Positions 1 through 6,756 of a stretch of 14,288 bases of DNA are shown here, piece by piece; the stretch's first letter is position 1; each line of letters opens with the position of its first letter. Under the pieces are notes generated by a model, which searched no databases, was not told where the DNA came from, and saw only the letters and a program-made list of their open reading frames with translations. The position numbers and the translations under genes were made by a program. This DNA is from Bacillus benzoevorans (GTDB lineage Bacteria; Bacillota; Bacilli; Bacillales; Cytobacillaceae), in NCBI RefSeq assembly GCF_014207535.1, contig NZ_JACHGK010000035.1:1-14288 (forward strand). Direction: 5' to 3'.

Positions 1-72
1 AGTGATATTTTAACAGAATATTGATGATGCTCTAACCGCGAATCAATGATGCTCAAATGAGCAACTTGGTGA

Positions 73-344
73 TGCTTTCTGAGTGAAATATTCAATAATA
101 ACAAGAAATTAGAACCAGAAGTTATTTATAATCGAAAAGGCAATAAAGGGGAGGTTATTATTGAACAGAAAAATAAGAATAGCATTAATACTTCTAATAT
201 GGGATTGGAACTTCCAATGTAGTGGGCTTTATTCCTCAAGGTGAAGGTGTTTATGTAAATGAGGCGTATGAAGATGCTGACGTGATTTTGACGGTTAATA
301 CGGAAATGGGAGTGGGGGATATCACATTTAAATTAGATAAATAA
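73..344 (+). pseudogene. Remnant of a toast-rack / LiaF-like cell-surface protein
   Basis: Two open pieces in different frames look like one decayed gene. The first (73-222) contains LEPEVIYNRKGNKGEVIIEQ and ends in a stop at 220-222. The second (222-344) reads GFIPQGEGVYVNEAYEDADV, then VILTVNTEMGVGDITFKLDK and a stop. The first resembles the end of the N-terminal domain of toast-rack proteins. The second resembles the C-terminal beta-strand repeat of toast-rack/DUF2154 (LiaF-like) proteins, where a YVNEAY block precedes a final GVG strand. The middle of the domain is missing, so there is both a frame change and an internal deletion. No start codon or ribosome site is visible. The family assignment is from pattern memory and is moderate; the pseudogene status is firmer. 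Confidence 0.5.
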
Positions 345-388
345 GCAAACGTGTATTATTTCTAATCAATAGTCACTTATTTAATATT

Positions 389-435
389 GGGACTAGGGGA
401 CAGACCTGTCCCTCCTGTCTCTTTCCCCTAGTCCC
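389..435. repeat. REP-like nested palindrome (GGGACAG/CTGTCCC family)
   Basis: An 11-bp perfect outer stem, GGGACTAGGGG at 389-399 against CCCCTAGTCCC at 425-435, encloses an inner near-palindrome GGGACAGACCTGTCCC (397-412). The element overlaps the last codons and stop of the minus-strand DUF1836 gene and could also serve as its terminator. A related palindrome lies at 6293-6323. Repeats with this GGGACAG...CTGTCCC look are scattered in many Bacillaceae genomes; I infer a REP/MITE-type element. Confidence 0.6.
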
Positions 436-997
436 TTTCTGAAGCAATATCACTTACTAATTTCTCAGCTGCACTTCGATATAGATTGCTCATTTGTACA
501 AGGGAAGATATGAGCAGAACTTTGTCCAAATAGTTGGAGTCTTTATTGTTTATATTTGAAATTAGCTCTTTTGTTTCATCAAAATGAATGTGCAAATTAC
601 TGCTAAAATGCACTGAATTTAAGTTCATTACTTCAAGGTAGTAACTATAAAAGTTTTTCAGGTTAAAATCCTCATTAAGAATTTTATTGTTAAGTTCCTC
701 AAGCAACTGCTTAATCTCATTAATTTTTAAACTACCCTTAAGCTGATAAATCAAGCAAAGGAGAATAATATGCTCCTTTGTATATTTTTTGTTTTTGATA
801 GGGAGAAGCAGACCAGATTTAGCATAGTTGTTAATCATCGTTTTTGTAAGGACTTTTTCATTTAAATCACCGGTCGCTAATTTGTTATCAAATAGCTGAA
901 TAACCTGGTCCATATATAAGTCAATCTCAGGAATATCATCTAGTTCAATCCGATTTGCAATCTTCAACCTTTCAAGTAATTCTTCGACATCCACCAT
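428..997 (-). CDS. DUF1836 domain protein, MerR-like HTH (putative regulator)
   Basis: The 189-residue product matches the DUF1836 pattern: DLYMDQVIQLFDNKL (residues ~26-40), LTKTMINNYAKSGLL (~50-64), KKYTKEHIILLCLIYQLKG (~70-88) and an amphipathic helical C-terminal half. The KxYTKEHI block resembles the winged-helix core of MerR-type regulators, so DNA binding is likely; the target is unknown. The ATG start (995-997) is preceded by TGAGG about 8 bases upstream, and a good sigma-A promoter lies at 1033-1061. The last residues and stop fall in the outer arm of the palindrome at 389-435, so insertion of the repeat may have replaced the original C-terminus. It stands alone, divergent from the SGNH gene. 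Confidence 0.8.
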   Translation of the reverse strand: MVDVEELLERLKIANRIELDDIPEIDLYMDQVIQLFDNKLATGDLNEKVLTKTMINNYAKSGLLLPIKNKKYTKEHIILLCLIYQLKGSLKINEIKQLLEELNNKILNEDFNLKNFYSYYLEVMNLNSVHFSSNLHIHFDETKELISNINNKDSNYLDKVLLISSLVQMSNLYRSAAEKLVSDIASERD

Positions 998-1032
998 ATA
1001 AAAACCTCAATTTCTGTATTAAATATGAATTC

Positions 1033-1061
1033 ATCTTAACAAGAATTAAGCGGAATTTCAA
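1033..1061 (-). promoter_or_regulatory. Sigma-A promoter for the DUF1836 gene
   Basis: On the minus strand TTGAAA (1056-1061) and TAAGAT (1033-1038) are separated by 17 bp. The match is 5 of 6 and 4 of 6 to the consensus, and the site lies about 35 bp upstream of the ATG. Confidence 0.5.
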
Positions 1062-1205
1062 CAATTGCCACGTATCATAGTTTGTTATATAATTACATAT
1101 AGTTATTAATACTATGTCATGTGGATTGGCGGTCTAACAATTGAATGCAATAATCTACTTTCAAGATTTAGAAAAATCCCTTGTATAATTGATTGGATGG
1201 TGGCT

Positions 1206-1886
1206 ATGAAAATTTTATGTTTCGGAGATAGTTTGACTAGAGGCGTTTCTTTCGTAAATGGACGGTTAAGGATTCTGAAAAACAATTATCCCAATGTTTT
1301 ACAAGATTTATTTAATAAAACAAATAAAGGGGATGAAGATATTCAAGTAATTAATAAAGGGGTATTTAATGATAATTCCAATCTACTCATTGAAAGGTTG
1401 GAACTTGATGTAATTAGAGAAAAACCTGAATATGTAATTATTGAAATAGGGGGGAATGATTGTGATTTTCCTTGGACAGAGGTTTCTCAAAAACCTAATG
1501 AAAATCACGAGGCAACGGTTCCTCTGGAAAGATATATAAATAACCTTGTATCTATAGTAGAAAAAGTAAGAAAAGAGGGAATTACACCTATCCTCTCTAC
1601 TCTTCCTCCTTTAGACCCGGTTCGCTATTATCAAAGAATAACAAGAAACTTTAATTCACAAGTAAGTAACTGGATTTGCAAGGCAGGGGGCATTGAGTAT
1701 TGGCATAGCAAATACAATAGAGCCATAAAAAAAGTAGCTGAAGAGTTGGATGTAAAGTTGATTGACGTCCGAAATGCGATTCAGTGTGCAGGAGACTTAA
1801 ATAATTTAATAAGCGATGATGGTATTCACTTAACTGAAAGAGGATATGAAGTTTTTGCAACAGAAGTATTCCAAAAAGTTTATTAA
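1206..1886 (+). CDS. SGNH/GDSL-family hydrolase (esterase/lipase-like)
   Basis: The 226-residue protein opens directly with the block I motif MKILCFGDSLTRG (catalytic Ser9). Block III is IEIGGNDCDF (Asn84 oxyanion residue) and block V is DDGIHLTERG (Asp205 and His208 complete the catalytic set). The length is typical of compact, soluble single-domain SGNH hydrolases, which cleave ester or acetyl groups from lipids, glycans or small molecules; the substrate cannot be read here. The frame is open further upstream to 1119, but ATG 1206 is chosen because family members begin right at the beta-strand before GDS, and a GGATGGTGG stretch precedes it. There is no signal peptide from this start, so it is predicted to be cytosolic. 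It is monocistronic. Confidence 0.85.
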   Translation: MKILCFGDSLTRGVSFVNGRLRILKNNYPNVLQDLFNKTNKGDEDIQVINKGVFNDNSNLLIERLELDVIREKPEYVIIEIGGNDCDFPWTEVSQKPNENHEATVPLERYINNLVSIVEKVRKEGITPILSTLPPLDPVRYYQRITRNFNSQVSNWICKAGGIEYWHSKYNRAIKKVAEELDVKLIDVRNAIQCAGDLNNLISDDGIHLTERGYEVFATEVFQKVY

Positions 1887-1917
1887 ATTTCAGGTTGAAA
1901 TTATTTGAAATTGGAGC

Positions 1918-1946
1918 GATGCTGCTTAAAAGGGCATCCTTTTTTG
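1918..1946 (+). terminator. Weak intrinsic terminator after the SGNH gene
   Basis: GATGC (1918-1922) can pair with GCATC (1934-1938), followed by CTTTTTTGTGTG. The stem is short, so this is tentative. Confidence 0.35.
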
Positions 1947-1953
1947 TGTGCAA

Positions 1954-2064
1954 AATTAATTCTCCCTTTGAGAAATCCTTCTTATGTGCCACCATCCACA
2001 TTTCAAAATGATGATTGAACACTTCTAATGAATGAAATTGCGAATATTGCTCATACTGTTCCAT
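1954..2064 (-). pseudogene. N-terminal stub of a plasmid/phage-type HTH protein
   Basis: On the minus strand, residues MEQYEQYSQFHSLEVFNHHF and the following EMWMVAHKKDFSKGELI resemble the first ~37 residues of a family common on Bacillus plasmids and prophages. In that family the sequence continues with a GLKRLVRF-like helix. Here it breaks off after GELI and runs into sequence shared with the SGNH terminator, with no recognisable continuation. No good ribosome site precedes the ATG at 2062-2064. I read it as a truncated relic; the family recall is from memory and unverified. Confidence 0.4.
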
Positions 2065-2086
2065 TGCACCTGATTTAATATTCAAT

Positions 2087-2309
2087 CCTGCTGCACCAGC
2101 CCTTTTTCATTAGTTAGAAACCTCATGCATCTAACATAGCGGGAAAAAGAGCTAGAGGCGAATTTCAAAAAACGCGTTTTGTAGTCGAAAAACACTATTG
2201 TATGCATTTTTCAACCACAAAATGCCCCTTTTCCAGACCAAAACCGCAAAATTGGTAGAAATTGTGGAACCAGTTCCTTATTCTGCTTAAAACATGCTGA
2301 TGGTGCTAA
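2087..2309. other. Gene-free spacer upstream of the LacI gene
   Basis: No supported gene is visible. The stretch has A/T-rich, loosely palindromic text (for example GCATTTTTCAAC near 2202) that might be old mobile-element debris, but nothing is clear enough to name. Confidence 0.4.
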
Positions 2310-2336
2310 TTGACAAGTTCGATTGTAATGTATAAT
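2310..2336 (+). promoter_or_regulatory. Probable sigma-A promoter for the LacI-family gene
   Basis: A perfect TTGACA (2310-2315) and a perfect TATAAT (2331-2336), with TG just before the -10. The spacing is only 15 bp, shorter than the optimum, which would make the promoter weak, as suits a regulator gene. Confidence 0.55.
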
Positions 2337-2374
2337 TTAGAATAATATAGATTTGAGAGGGAGAGGAATTGATT

Positions 2375-3361
2375 ATGAGAAACGAAATTAATGCAAAGGA
2401 TGTTGCCAAGCTTGCCGGTGTATCACAATCTTCTGTTTCAAGGGTGTTTTTCGGTGGGGCTTCTGTTTCTGAGAAAACCCGAAAGAAGGTATTGGCTGCT
2501 GCAGAGGAGCTAGGCTATACTCCTAACGAATTTGCCCGAAGCCTCATTACCAATAAAACAAGAATTATTGGTCTGGTGATGAAAGGTGTGAAGAACCCAT
2601 TCTATCCCCAGGTATTAAAGGAGTTTGCGGAAGCTTTTAAAAGATTAGGCTATAGTATTTTATTTGTCCAAACAAATCATGATGAGCTCCAAAAGGAAGA
2701 TGTTGAAACGCTATTAAACTATCATGTTGCTGGGGTTATTATTACTAATGCGACCCTTTCTTTAAAAGTAACAGCCGATTTTAAAAAAAATAAAATCCCG
2801 CTCATTCTATTTAACCGGAAGGTCGAGCAACCAGATCTGTTTTCTGTCTGCACAAACAATTTGGAAGCTAGCCGGCAAATTGCGGAGTTTTTAATACAAA
2901 AGGGCTGCAAAGACATGGTGTATATTTCCGGACAACGTAATACATCAACAAGCATAGAACGCGAAAAAGGCTTTTCTGAAGTGCTCAAAAAGAATCAGTT
3001 GACATATAGAAGATATGATTCGGATTACTCTTATATAGGAGGATATCATACGGCTAAGCAAATCATTAATGAAGGTTGTATTCCTTCGGCTTTCTTCGTT
3101 GCGAACGATATTATGGCATTTGGCGTGTTAGACGCACTTCACGAGTATTCCATTGAGGTTCCTTCCGTAACAAAGGTTGTGGGATTCGATAATATCGATA
3201 TGGCTAAATGGCCAGTCTATCATTTAACAACTTGGGAGCAGCCTATTTCCGAAATGGTCGATAGAACGGTGGAATATATGATGGCTGAAATTGAGGAATA
3301 TACAGGGAGAGCAGAAAATGTAGAAATAGAAGGAAAATTAATAGAAAGGAGTACAACATAA
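2375..3361 (+). CDS. LacI/GalR-family transcriptional regulator
   Basis: The 328-residue protein has the standard layout. An N-terminal helix-turn-helix (AKDVAKLAGVSQSSVSRVF, residues ~6-25) is followed by a hinge helix ending PNEFARSL, and a periplasmic-binding-protein-like sensor domain runs from TRIIGLVMKGVKNPFYPQ to the C-terminus, including FVANDIMAFGVLDAL and VVGFDNIDMAKW. The hinge Leu is the residue that intercalates a central CpG in LacI operators, in keeping with the CG-centred palindromes just downstream. ATG 2375 is preferred over TTG 2369 because the GGGAGAGG ribosome site ends 8 bases before the ATG but only 2 before the TTG. It most likely represses the dehydrogenase/permease pair that follows on the same strand, induced by their substrate. 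Confidence 0.9.
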   Translation: MRNEINAKDVAKLAGVSQSSVSRVFFGGASVSEKTRKKVLAAAEELGYTPNEFARSLITNKTRIIGLVMKGVKNPFYPQVLKEFAEAFKRLGYSILFVQTNHDELQKEDVETLLNYHVAGVIITNATLSLKVTADFKKNKIPLILFNRKVEQPDLFSVCTNNLEASRQIAEFLIQKGCKDMVYISGQRNTSTSIEREKGFSEVLKKNQLTYRRYDSDYSYIGGYHTAKQIINEGCIPSAFFVANDIMAFGVLDALHEYSIEVPSVTKVVGFDNIDMAKWPVYHLTTWEQPISEMVDRTVEYMMAEIEEYTGRAENVEIEGKLIERSTT

Positions 3362-3364
3362 TAC

Positions 3365-3394
3365 ATTGACTTTTTTATATTTTTGAAATATTAT
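3365..3394 (+). promoter_or_regulatory. Candidate promoter of the dehydrogenase-permease operon
   Basis: TTGACT (3365-3370) and TATTAT (3389-3394) are separated by 18 bp, starting right after the regulator stop codon. If used, all four operator-like sites lie downstream of it, so repression would act by blocking elongation or by looping. Confidence 0.4.
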
Positions 3395-3410
3395 TTAATT
3401 ATAGTTTTTT

Positions 3411-3424
3411 TGCATACGTATTCA
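3411..3424. promoter_or_regulatory. LacI-type operator, site 1
   Basis: TGCATACGTATTCA is a 14-bp CG-centred palindrome with one mismatched pair. It is nearly identical to the perfect site 4. Probable binding site of the adjacent LacI-family regulator. Confidence 0.6.
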
Positions 3425-3451
3425 AAAATTTAATGCATGCATTTCTAATTT

Positions 3452-3465
3452 TGAATGCGCTTTCA
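3452..3465. promoter_or_regulatory. cre-like operator, site 2 (CcpA or local LacI protein)
   Basis: TGAATGCGCTTTCA matches the Bacillus cre consensus TGWAANCGNTNWCA with one mismatch. Its centre is 41 bp from site 1. Confidence 0.5.
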
Positions 3466-3490
3466 AAACAACGAGTATGCTGCGGAATTT

Positions 3491-3504
3491 TGAATGCGTT
3501 TTCA
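3491..3504. promoter_or_regulatory. cre-like operator, site 3 (CcpA or local LacI protein)
   Basis: TGAATGCGTTTTCA is the same half-site pair as site 2 with one base changed. Its centre is 39 bp from site 2. Confidence 0.5.
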
Positions 3505-3516
3505 TTTAATAGTTTC

Positions 3517-3530
3517 TGCATACGTATGCA
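3517..3530. promoter_or_regulatory. LacI-type operator, site 4 (perfect palindrome)
   Basis: TGCATACGTATGCA is a perfect 14-bp CG-centred palindrome ending 10 bp before the GGGGGGAG ribosome site of the dehydrogenase gene. It is the best candidate for the primary operator of the adjacent regulator. Confidence 0.65.
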
Positions 3531-3554
3531 AATTATTTAAGGGGGGAGTTTTGA

Positions 3555-4835
3555 GTGGTAAAAGTAATTAAAGCTGGAAAAACAAAAGAAGAGGTTTCAA
3601 AAAACGACTTTGAAGTAGCAAAAATTGTTGCTGACGCTCTTAAAGAAGTAGAAACACGCGGGGATGAAGCGGTACGTGAGTTTTCAGAGAGGTTCGATAA
3701 GTGGTCTCCAGAATCATTCCGCTTATCTGAGGAGCAAATCAAGGAAATCGTTGCTAAGGTTCCGGAAGAGGTCATTGAGGATATTAAATTTGCACAGAAT
3801 AATATTCGGATCTTTGCCGAAGCACAATTAGCCTCTCTTCATGATGTTGAAGTTGAGAACATTCCCGGTGTTATTTTAGGTCATAAAAATATTCCTGTGA
3901 ATAGTGTTGGCTGTTATATTCCTGGCGGTCGTTATCCAATGGTTGCTTCAGCCCATATGAGTGTATTAACGGCGAAGATTGCCGGTGTGAAACGTGTCAT
4001 TGCTTGCACACCGCCGATTAAGGGAGAAGTGCCAAACGCTACAATTGCGGCTATGCATTTAGCAGGGGCTGATGAAATTTATTTGTTGGGCGGTATTCAG
4101 GCGATGGCAGCAATGGCAATCGGAACGGAGACCATTCTGCCTGTTGATATGATTGTAGGACCTGGCAATGCGTTCGTTGCGGAAGCAAAACGGCAATTAT
4201 ACGGCCGTGTAGGCATTGATTTATTTGCCGGTCCAACCGAAACATTGGTGATTGCGGATGAAACAGCCGACGGGGAAATGATTGCCACTGATCTTTTAGG
4301 TCAAGGAGAGCACGGTCCAACATCACCATGTGCGCTAATTACAACATCTGAAAAGATTGCTTATGAAACACTAAAGGAGATTGATAGACAGCTGGAAATA
4401 CTACCGACAGCTGATGTAGCAAGTGTTTCTTGGCGCGATTACGGTCAAATTATATTGGTTGACAGTATTGAAGAAGCTGTCAATGAGGCTGATAAACTAG
4501 CATTCGAACATGTTGAAGTATTAACGGAAAATCCTGATTACTTTTTAGAAAATATGACGAATTACGGCTGCCTATTCTTAGGACCGGAAACAAATGTTGC
4601 TTACGGTGATAAAGTAATCGGTACAAACCATACACTGCCGACAAAAGGTGCTGCCCGCTATACTGGCGGTCTTTGGGTAGGTAAATTCATTAAAACGGTT
4701 ACTTACCAAAAAGTTTCTCCTGAGGCAACCGCGTATATTGGGGAATATGCGGCTCGTCTATGTATGCTTGAAAACTTTGCCGGTCATGCTGAGCAAGCTT
4801 TATTACGCGTACGCAGATACGGCAATAAAAAGTAA
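3555..4835 (+). CDS. HisD-family dehydrogenase, catabolic type (HpsN-like, sulfopropanediol 3-dehydrogenase?)
   Basis: The 426-residue protein is a zinc, NAD-dependent histidinol-dehydrogenase homologue. The expected residues are visible: zinc ligands Gln250 and His253 (GQGEHG), Asp352 (AYGDK) and His411; general base pair Glu318-His319 (AFEHVEV); His359 (GTNHTLPT); Glu406. The fold motifs YIPGGRYPM and VGPGNAFVAEAKRQLYG are present. Such enzymes oxidise a primary alcohol to an acid in two steps. No other his genes are nearby, and the block ARYTGGLWVGKFIKTVTYQK with RLCMLENFAGH resembles the catabolic branch that includes HpsN, which makes sulfolactate from 2,3-dihydroxypropanesulfonate. GTG 3555 is fixed as start by an in-frame stop at 3552-3554 and by the GGGGGGAG site. 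The 31-bp gap to the permease indicates an operon. HisD superfamily is near certain; the substrate is inferred. Confidence 0.85.
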   Translation: MVKVIKAGKTKEEVSKNDFEVAKIVADALKEVETRGDEAVREFSERFDKWSPESFRLSEEQIKEIVAKVPEEVIEDIKFAQNNIRIFAEAQLASLHDVEVENIPGVILGHKNIPVNSVGCYIPGGRYPMVASAHMSVLTAKIAGVKRVIACTPPIKGEVPNATIAAMHLAGADEIYLLGGIQAMAAMAIGTETILPVDMIVGPGNAFVAEAKRQLYGRVGIDLFAGPTETLVIADETADGEMIATDLLGQGEHGPTSPCALITTSEKIAYETLKEIDRQLEILPTADVASVSWRDYGQIILVDSIEEAVNEADKLAFEHVEVLTENPDYFLENMTNYGCLFLGPETNVAYGDKVIGTNHTLPTKGAARYTGGLWVGKFIKTVTYQKVSPEATAYIGEYAARLCMLENFAGHAEQALLRVRRYGNKK

Positions 4836-4866
4836 TTGCTGATGTTTTCTAGGGAGGGGGATTAAC

Positions 4867-6183
4867 ATGATTTTAGGATTTATTGGTTTGTTTGGTGGAT
4901 TAGCATTGCTAATCTACCTTGCAATGAGAGGGATGAACTTACTTATCGCCGCACCACTTGCTGCTCTATTTGTTGCAATTTTAAGTGGTTTACCGCTGTT
5001 TCCTCAGCTTGCTGAGGAAGGGGCAGTGAATTTCTTTTCGAACTATATGACAGGGTTTTCGGGTTTCATCGCCTCGTGGTACCTGATGTTCTTAACAGGT
5101 GCGATTTTCGGAAAGGTGATGGAAGACAGCGGTGCAGCGGACAGTATTTCCAAGTGGATTGTTTGCAAAATTGGCATGAAACGTGCTGCCTTAGCGATAG
5201 TGATAGCTTGTGCGGTATTAACATACGGCGGTGTAAGTTTGTTTGTCGTGGCTTTCTCTGTCTATCCAATGGCTGTCAGTTTATTTAAGGAAGCAAATTT
5301 GCCAAGACGCTTTATCCCAGCGGCACTTGCTTTTGGTTCTACCACATTTACAATGACTTCAGCCGGATCTCCTGAAATCCAAAACTGGATTCCAATCGAA
5401 TATCTAGGGACCAATGCATACGCAGGCTGGCAGGTCAGCTTAATTGTTGCTGTATTTATGATGATTTTTGGTTACTGGTGGTTAACAAGGGCAATCAATA
5501 AGGCTGTTCGTAAAGGAGAAAGCTTTATTGAAAGAGAGACAGACCATTTTGAACAGCGCAGGGATCTGCCAAATCCAATTTTAAGCTTCATTCCTTTAGC
5601 GGTCGTATTACTAATTTCATTTATTTTCCATGATTTATTAAAACAGTCGGCGCTGATTATTGCATTAACGAGCGGTATTATCGCGACATATCTCATTAAT
5701 CGCAAATATTTTTTGAATATTGGGAAGGCATTTACGGAAGGGACAACTGGGGCGATTATTGCCATTGCTAATACTTCAGCAGTAGTAGGCTTTGGCGGAG
5801 TTGTAAAAGCAACCCCTGCATTCGAACAAGCCGTTACTGCTATGACAAATATTCCAGGCAGCCCGTTAGTGGGCGGAGCGCTCGCAGTAGCCATTATCGC
5901 AGGGTTGACGGGTTCATCCTCTGGCGGACAGGCCATCGCACTGCCGTTACTCGCACCGCATTATTTAGATTTAGGCGTAGATCCGGAAGCATTACACCGA
6001 GTTGTAGCCATTTCTTCCGGATCACTTGATTCTCTGCCATCAGGCGGCTATGTTGTTACAACGATTCGATCCATTGCTGGAGAAACACATATGGATGCTT
6101 ATCCAATGTTTGGTGCATTAACCGTTGTAGTACCGGCTATTGGCACAGTTCTAGCCGTTATATTATTTACATTAGGTCTATAA
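4867..6183 (+). CDS. GntP-family permease (organic/sulfonic acid:H+ symporter)
   Basis: The 438-residue protein is strongly hydrophobic with about 11-12 predicted membrane spans, as expected for the GntP (gluconate:H+ symporter) family. Typical features are the N-terminal MNLLIAAPLAALFVAILSGL span, the TGAIFGKVMEDSGAADSIS loop, TSAGSPEIQNWIPIEYLGT in the first half, and IIAGLTGSSSGGQAIALPLL with SSGSLDSLPSGG in the second. Relatives import hydroxy acids such as gluconate, glycerate, lactate or citrate. It starts at an ATG preceded by TAGGGAGGGGG and follows the HisD-like gene by 31 bp, so it most likely imports that enzyme's substrate. A strong terminator follows. Family confidence is high; the substrate is unknown. 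Confidence 0.88.
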   Translation: MILGFIGLFGGLALLIYLAMRGMNLLIAAPLAALFVAILSGLPLFPQLAEEGAVNFFSNYMTGFSGFIASWYLMFLTGAIFGKVMEDSGAADSISKWIVCKIGMKRAALAIVIACAVLTYGGVSLFVVAFSVYPMAVSLFKEANLPRRFIPAALAFGSTTFTMTSAGSPEIQNWIPIEYLGTNAYAGWQVSLIVAVFMMIFGYWWLTRAINKAVRKGESFIERETDHFEQRRDLPNPILSFIPLAVVLLISFIFHDLLKQSALIIALTSGIIATYLINRKYFLNIGKAFTEGTTGAIIAIANTSAVVGFGGVVKATPAFEQAVTAMTNIPGSPLVGGALAVAIIAGLTGSSSGGQAIALPLLAPHYLDLGVDPEALHRVVAISSGSLDSLPSGGYVVTTIRSIAGETHMDAYPMFGALTVVVPAIGTVLAVILFTLGL

Positions 6184-6196
6184 TCAACCTCCTGAT

Positions 6197-6230
6197 AACC
6201 CAACGGGCATTTAAGTTTGTTGGGTTTTTC
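6197..6230 (+). terminator. Intrinsic terminator of the dehydrogenase-permease operon
   Basis: AACCCAAC (6197-6204) pairs perfectly with GTTGGGTT (6219-6226), followed directly by TTTTTC, 14 bp after the permease stop. Confidence 0.85.
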
Positions 6231-6292
6231 CGCATAGTATAAACCATCCCAGTCCCTCTGGAATGCATTTCTTTATGTTGCGGAAGGCGGAT

Positions 6293-6323
6293 GGTGGGAC
6301 GAGGGGGCAGGTTTTGTCCCACC
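6293..6323. repeat. Second REP-like palindrome
   Basis: GGTGGGAC (6293-6300) pairs perfectly with GTCCCACC (6316-6323). Read on the minus strand the loop contains AAAACCTGCCCCCTC, which aligns with GACCTGTCCCTCC of the element at 389-435. The two therefore appear to be diverged members of one family in opposite orientation. Confidence 0.5.
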
Positions 6324-6329
6324 CTAAAC

Positions 6330-6413
6330 ATGTGGATAGATCGCTATGAAATGGCAGATTTTTTAGACGAATATAGAGTAAGAGACGATAATGGAATAGT
6401 GAATCTGGAGTAA
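6330..6413 (+). pseudogene. Short orphan reading frame, probable 3' gene remnant
   Basis: ATG 6330 to TAA 6413 encodes 27 residues, beginning MWIDRYEMADFLDEYRVRDD, with a protein-like composition. There is no ribosome site, and it starts 7 bp after the REP-like palindrome. It could be the C-terminal relic of a gene disrupted by the repeat. Not recognised. Confidence 0.25.
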
Positions 6414-6756
6414 ACAATTGAAAATCTATAACAAGCTGAAAGTTTGTTCGATTCAATTTTGTACCATAAATATCTCAAAGGATTCAACAGTTGTAAAAGA
6501 TCTATTAATAACAGCCCGGCAATTATCAGAATCACTAGGGTATTTCGGGGAAAAAAAGAGCTTGCAGAGTTCTTTTCTTTTTTACAAGCCTTATATAAAT
6601 GTTTTTTACCTAAGAAATTATGAGAGCAAAAAAAGCGTATCCCTGAAAATACAACATTATTAATAAGAATTACTCTGCAAATACTAACCAATATGCTATA
6701 TTAAATAAGCCTTTGTACAAAAATGCATTAATATAAGAAAAGAGACGTGATTAGCC
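6414..6756. other. Gene-poor spacer before the helicase
   Basis: Several short frames exist on both strands (for example 6418-6663 on plus and 6344-6691 on minus), but none has a ribosome site, a recognisable domain or convincing codon bias. An AAAAAAAGAG...CTTTTCTTTTTT dyad near 6550-6585 may be a weak terminator. Nothing else is supported. Confidence 0.4.

Noticed and set aside
22..76. Three GATGCT repeats about 23 bp apart
   Set aside because: Only six bases are shared with different flanks; likely chance within the decayed gene region.
1184..1189. Perfect TATAAT just before the SGNH gene
   Set aside because: No usable -35 at 16-18 bp, and a start so close to ATG 1206 would leave almost no leader for the ribosome site.
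3555..4835. Biosynthetic histidinol dehydrogenase (hisD) call
   Set aside because: No other his gene is adjacent. The partner genes are a permease and a LacI regulator, and the C-terminal motifs look like the catabolic branch. Kept only as the superfamily name.
6344..6691. 115-codon frame on the minus strand
   Set aside because: Low-complexity hydrophobic translation, no ribosome site, and overlapping other equally open frames; probably chance.
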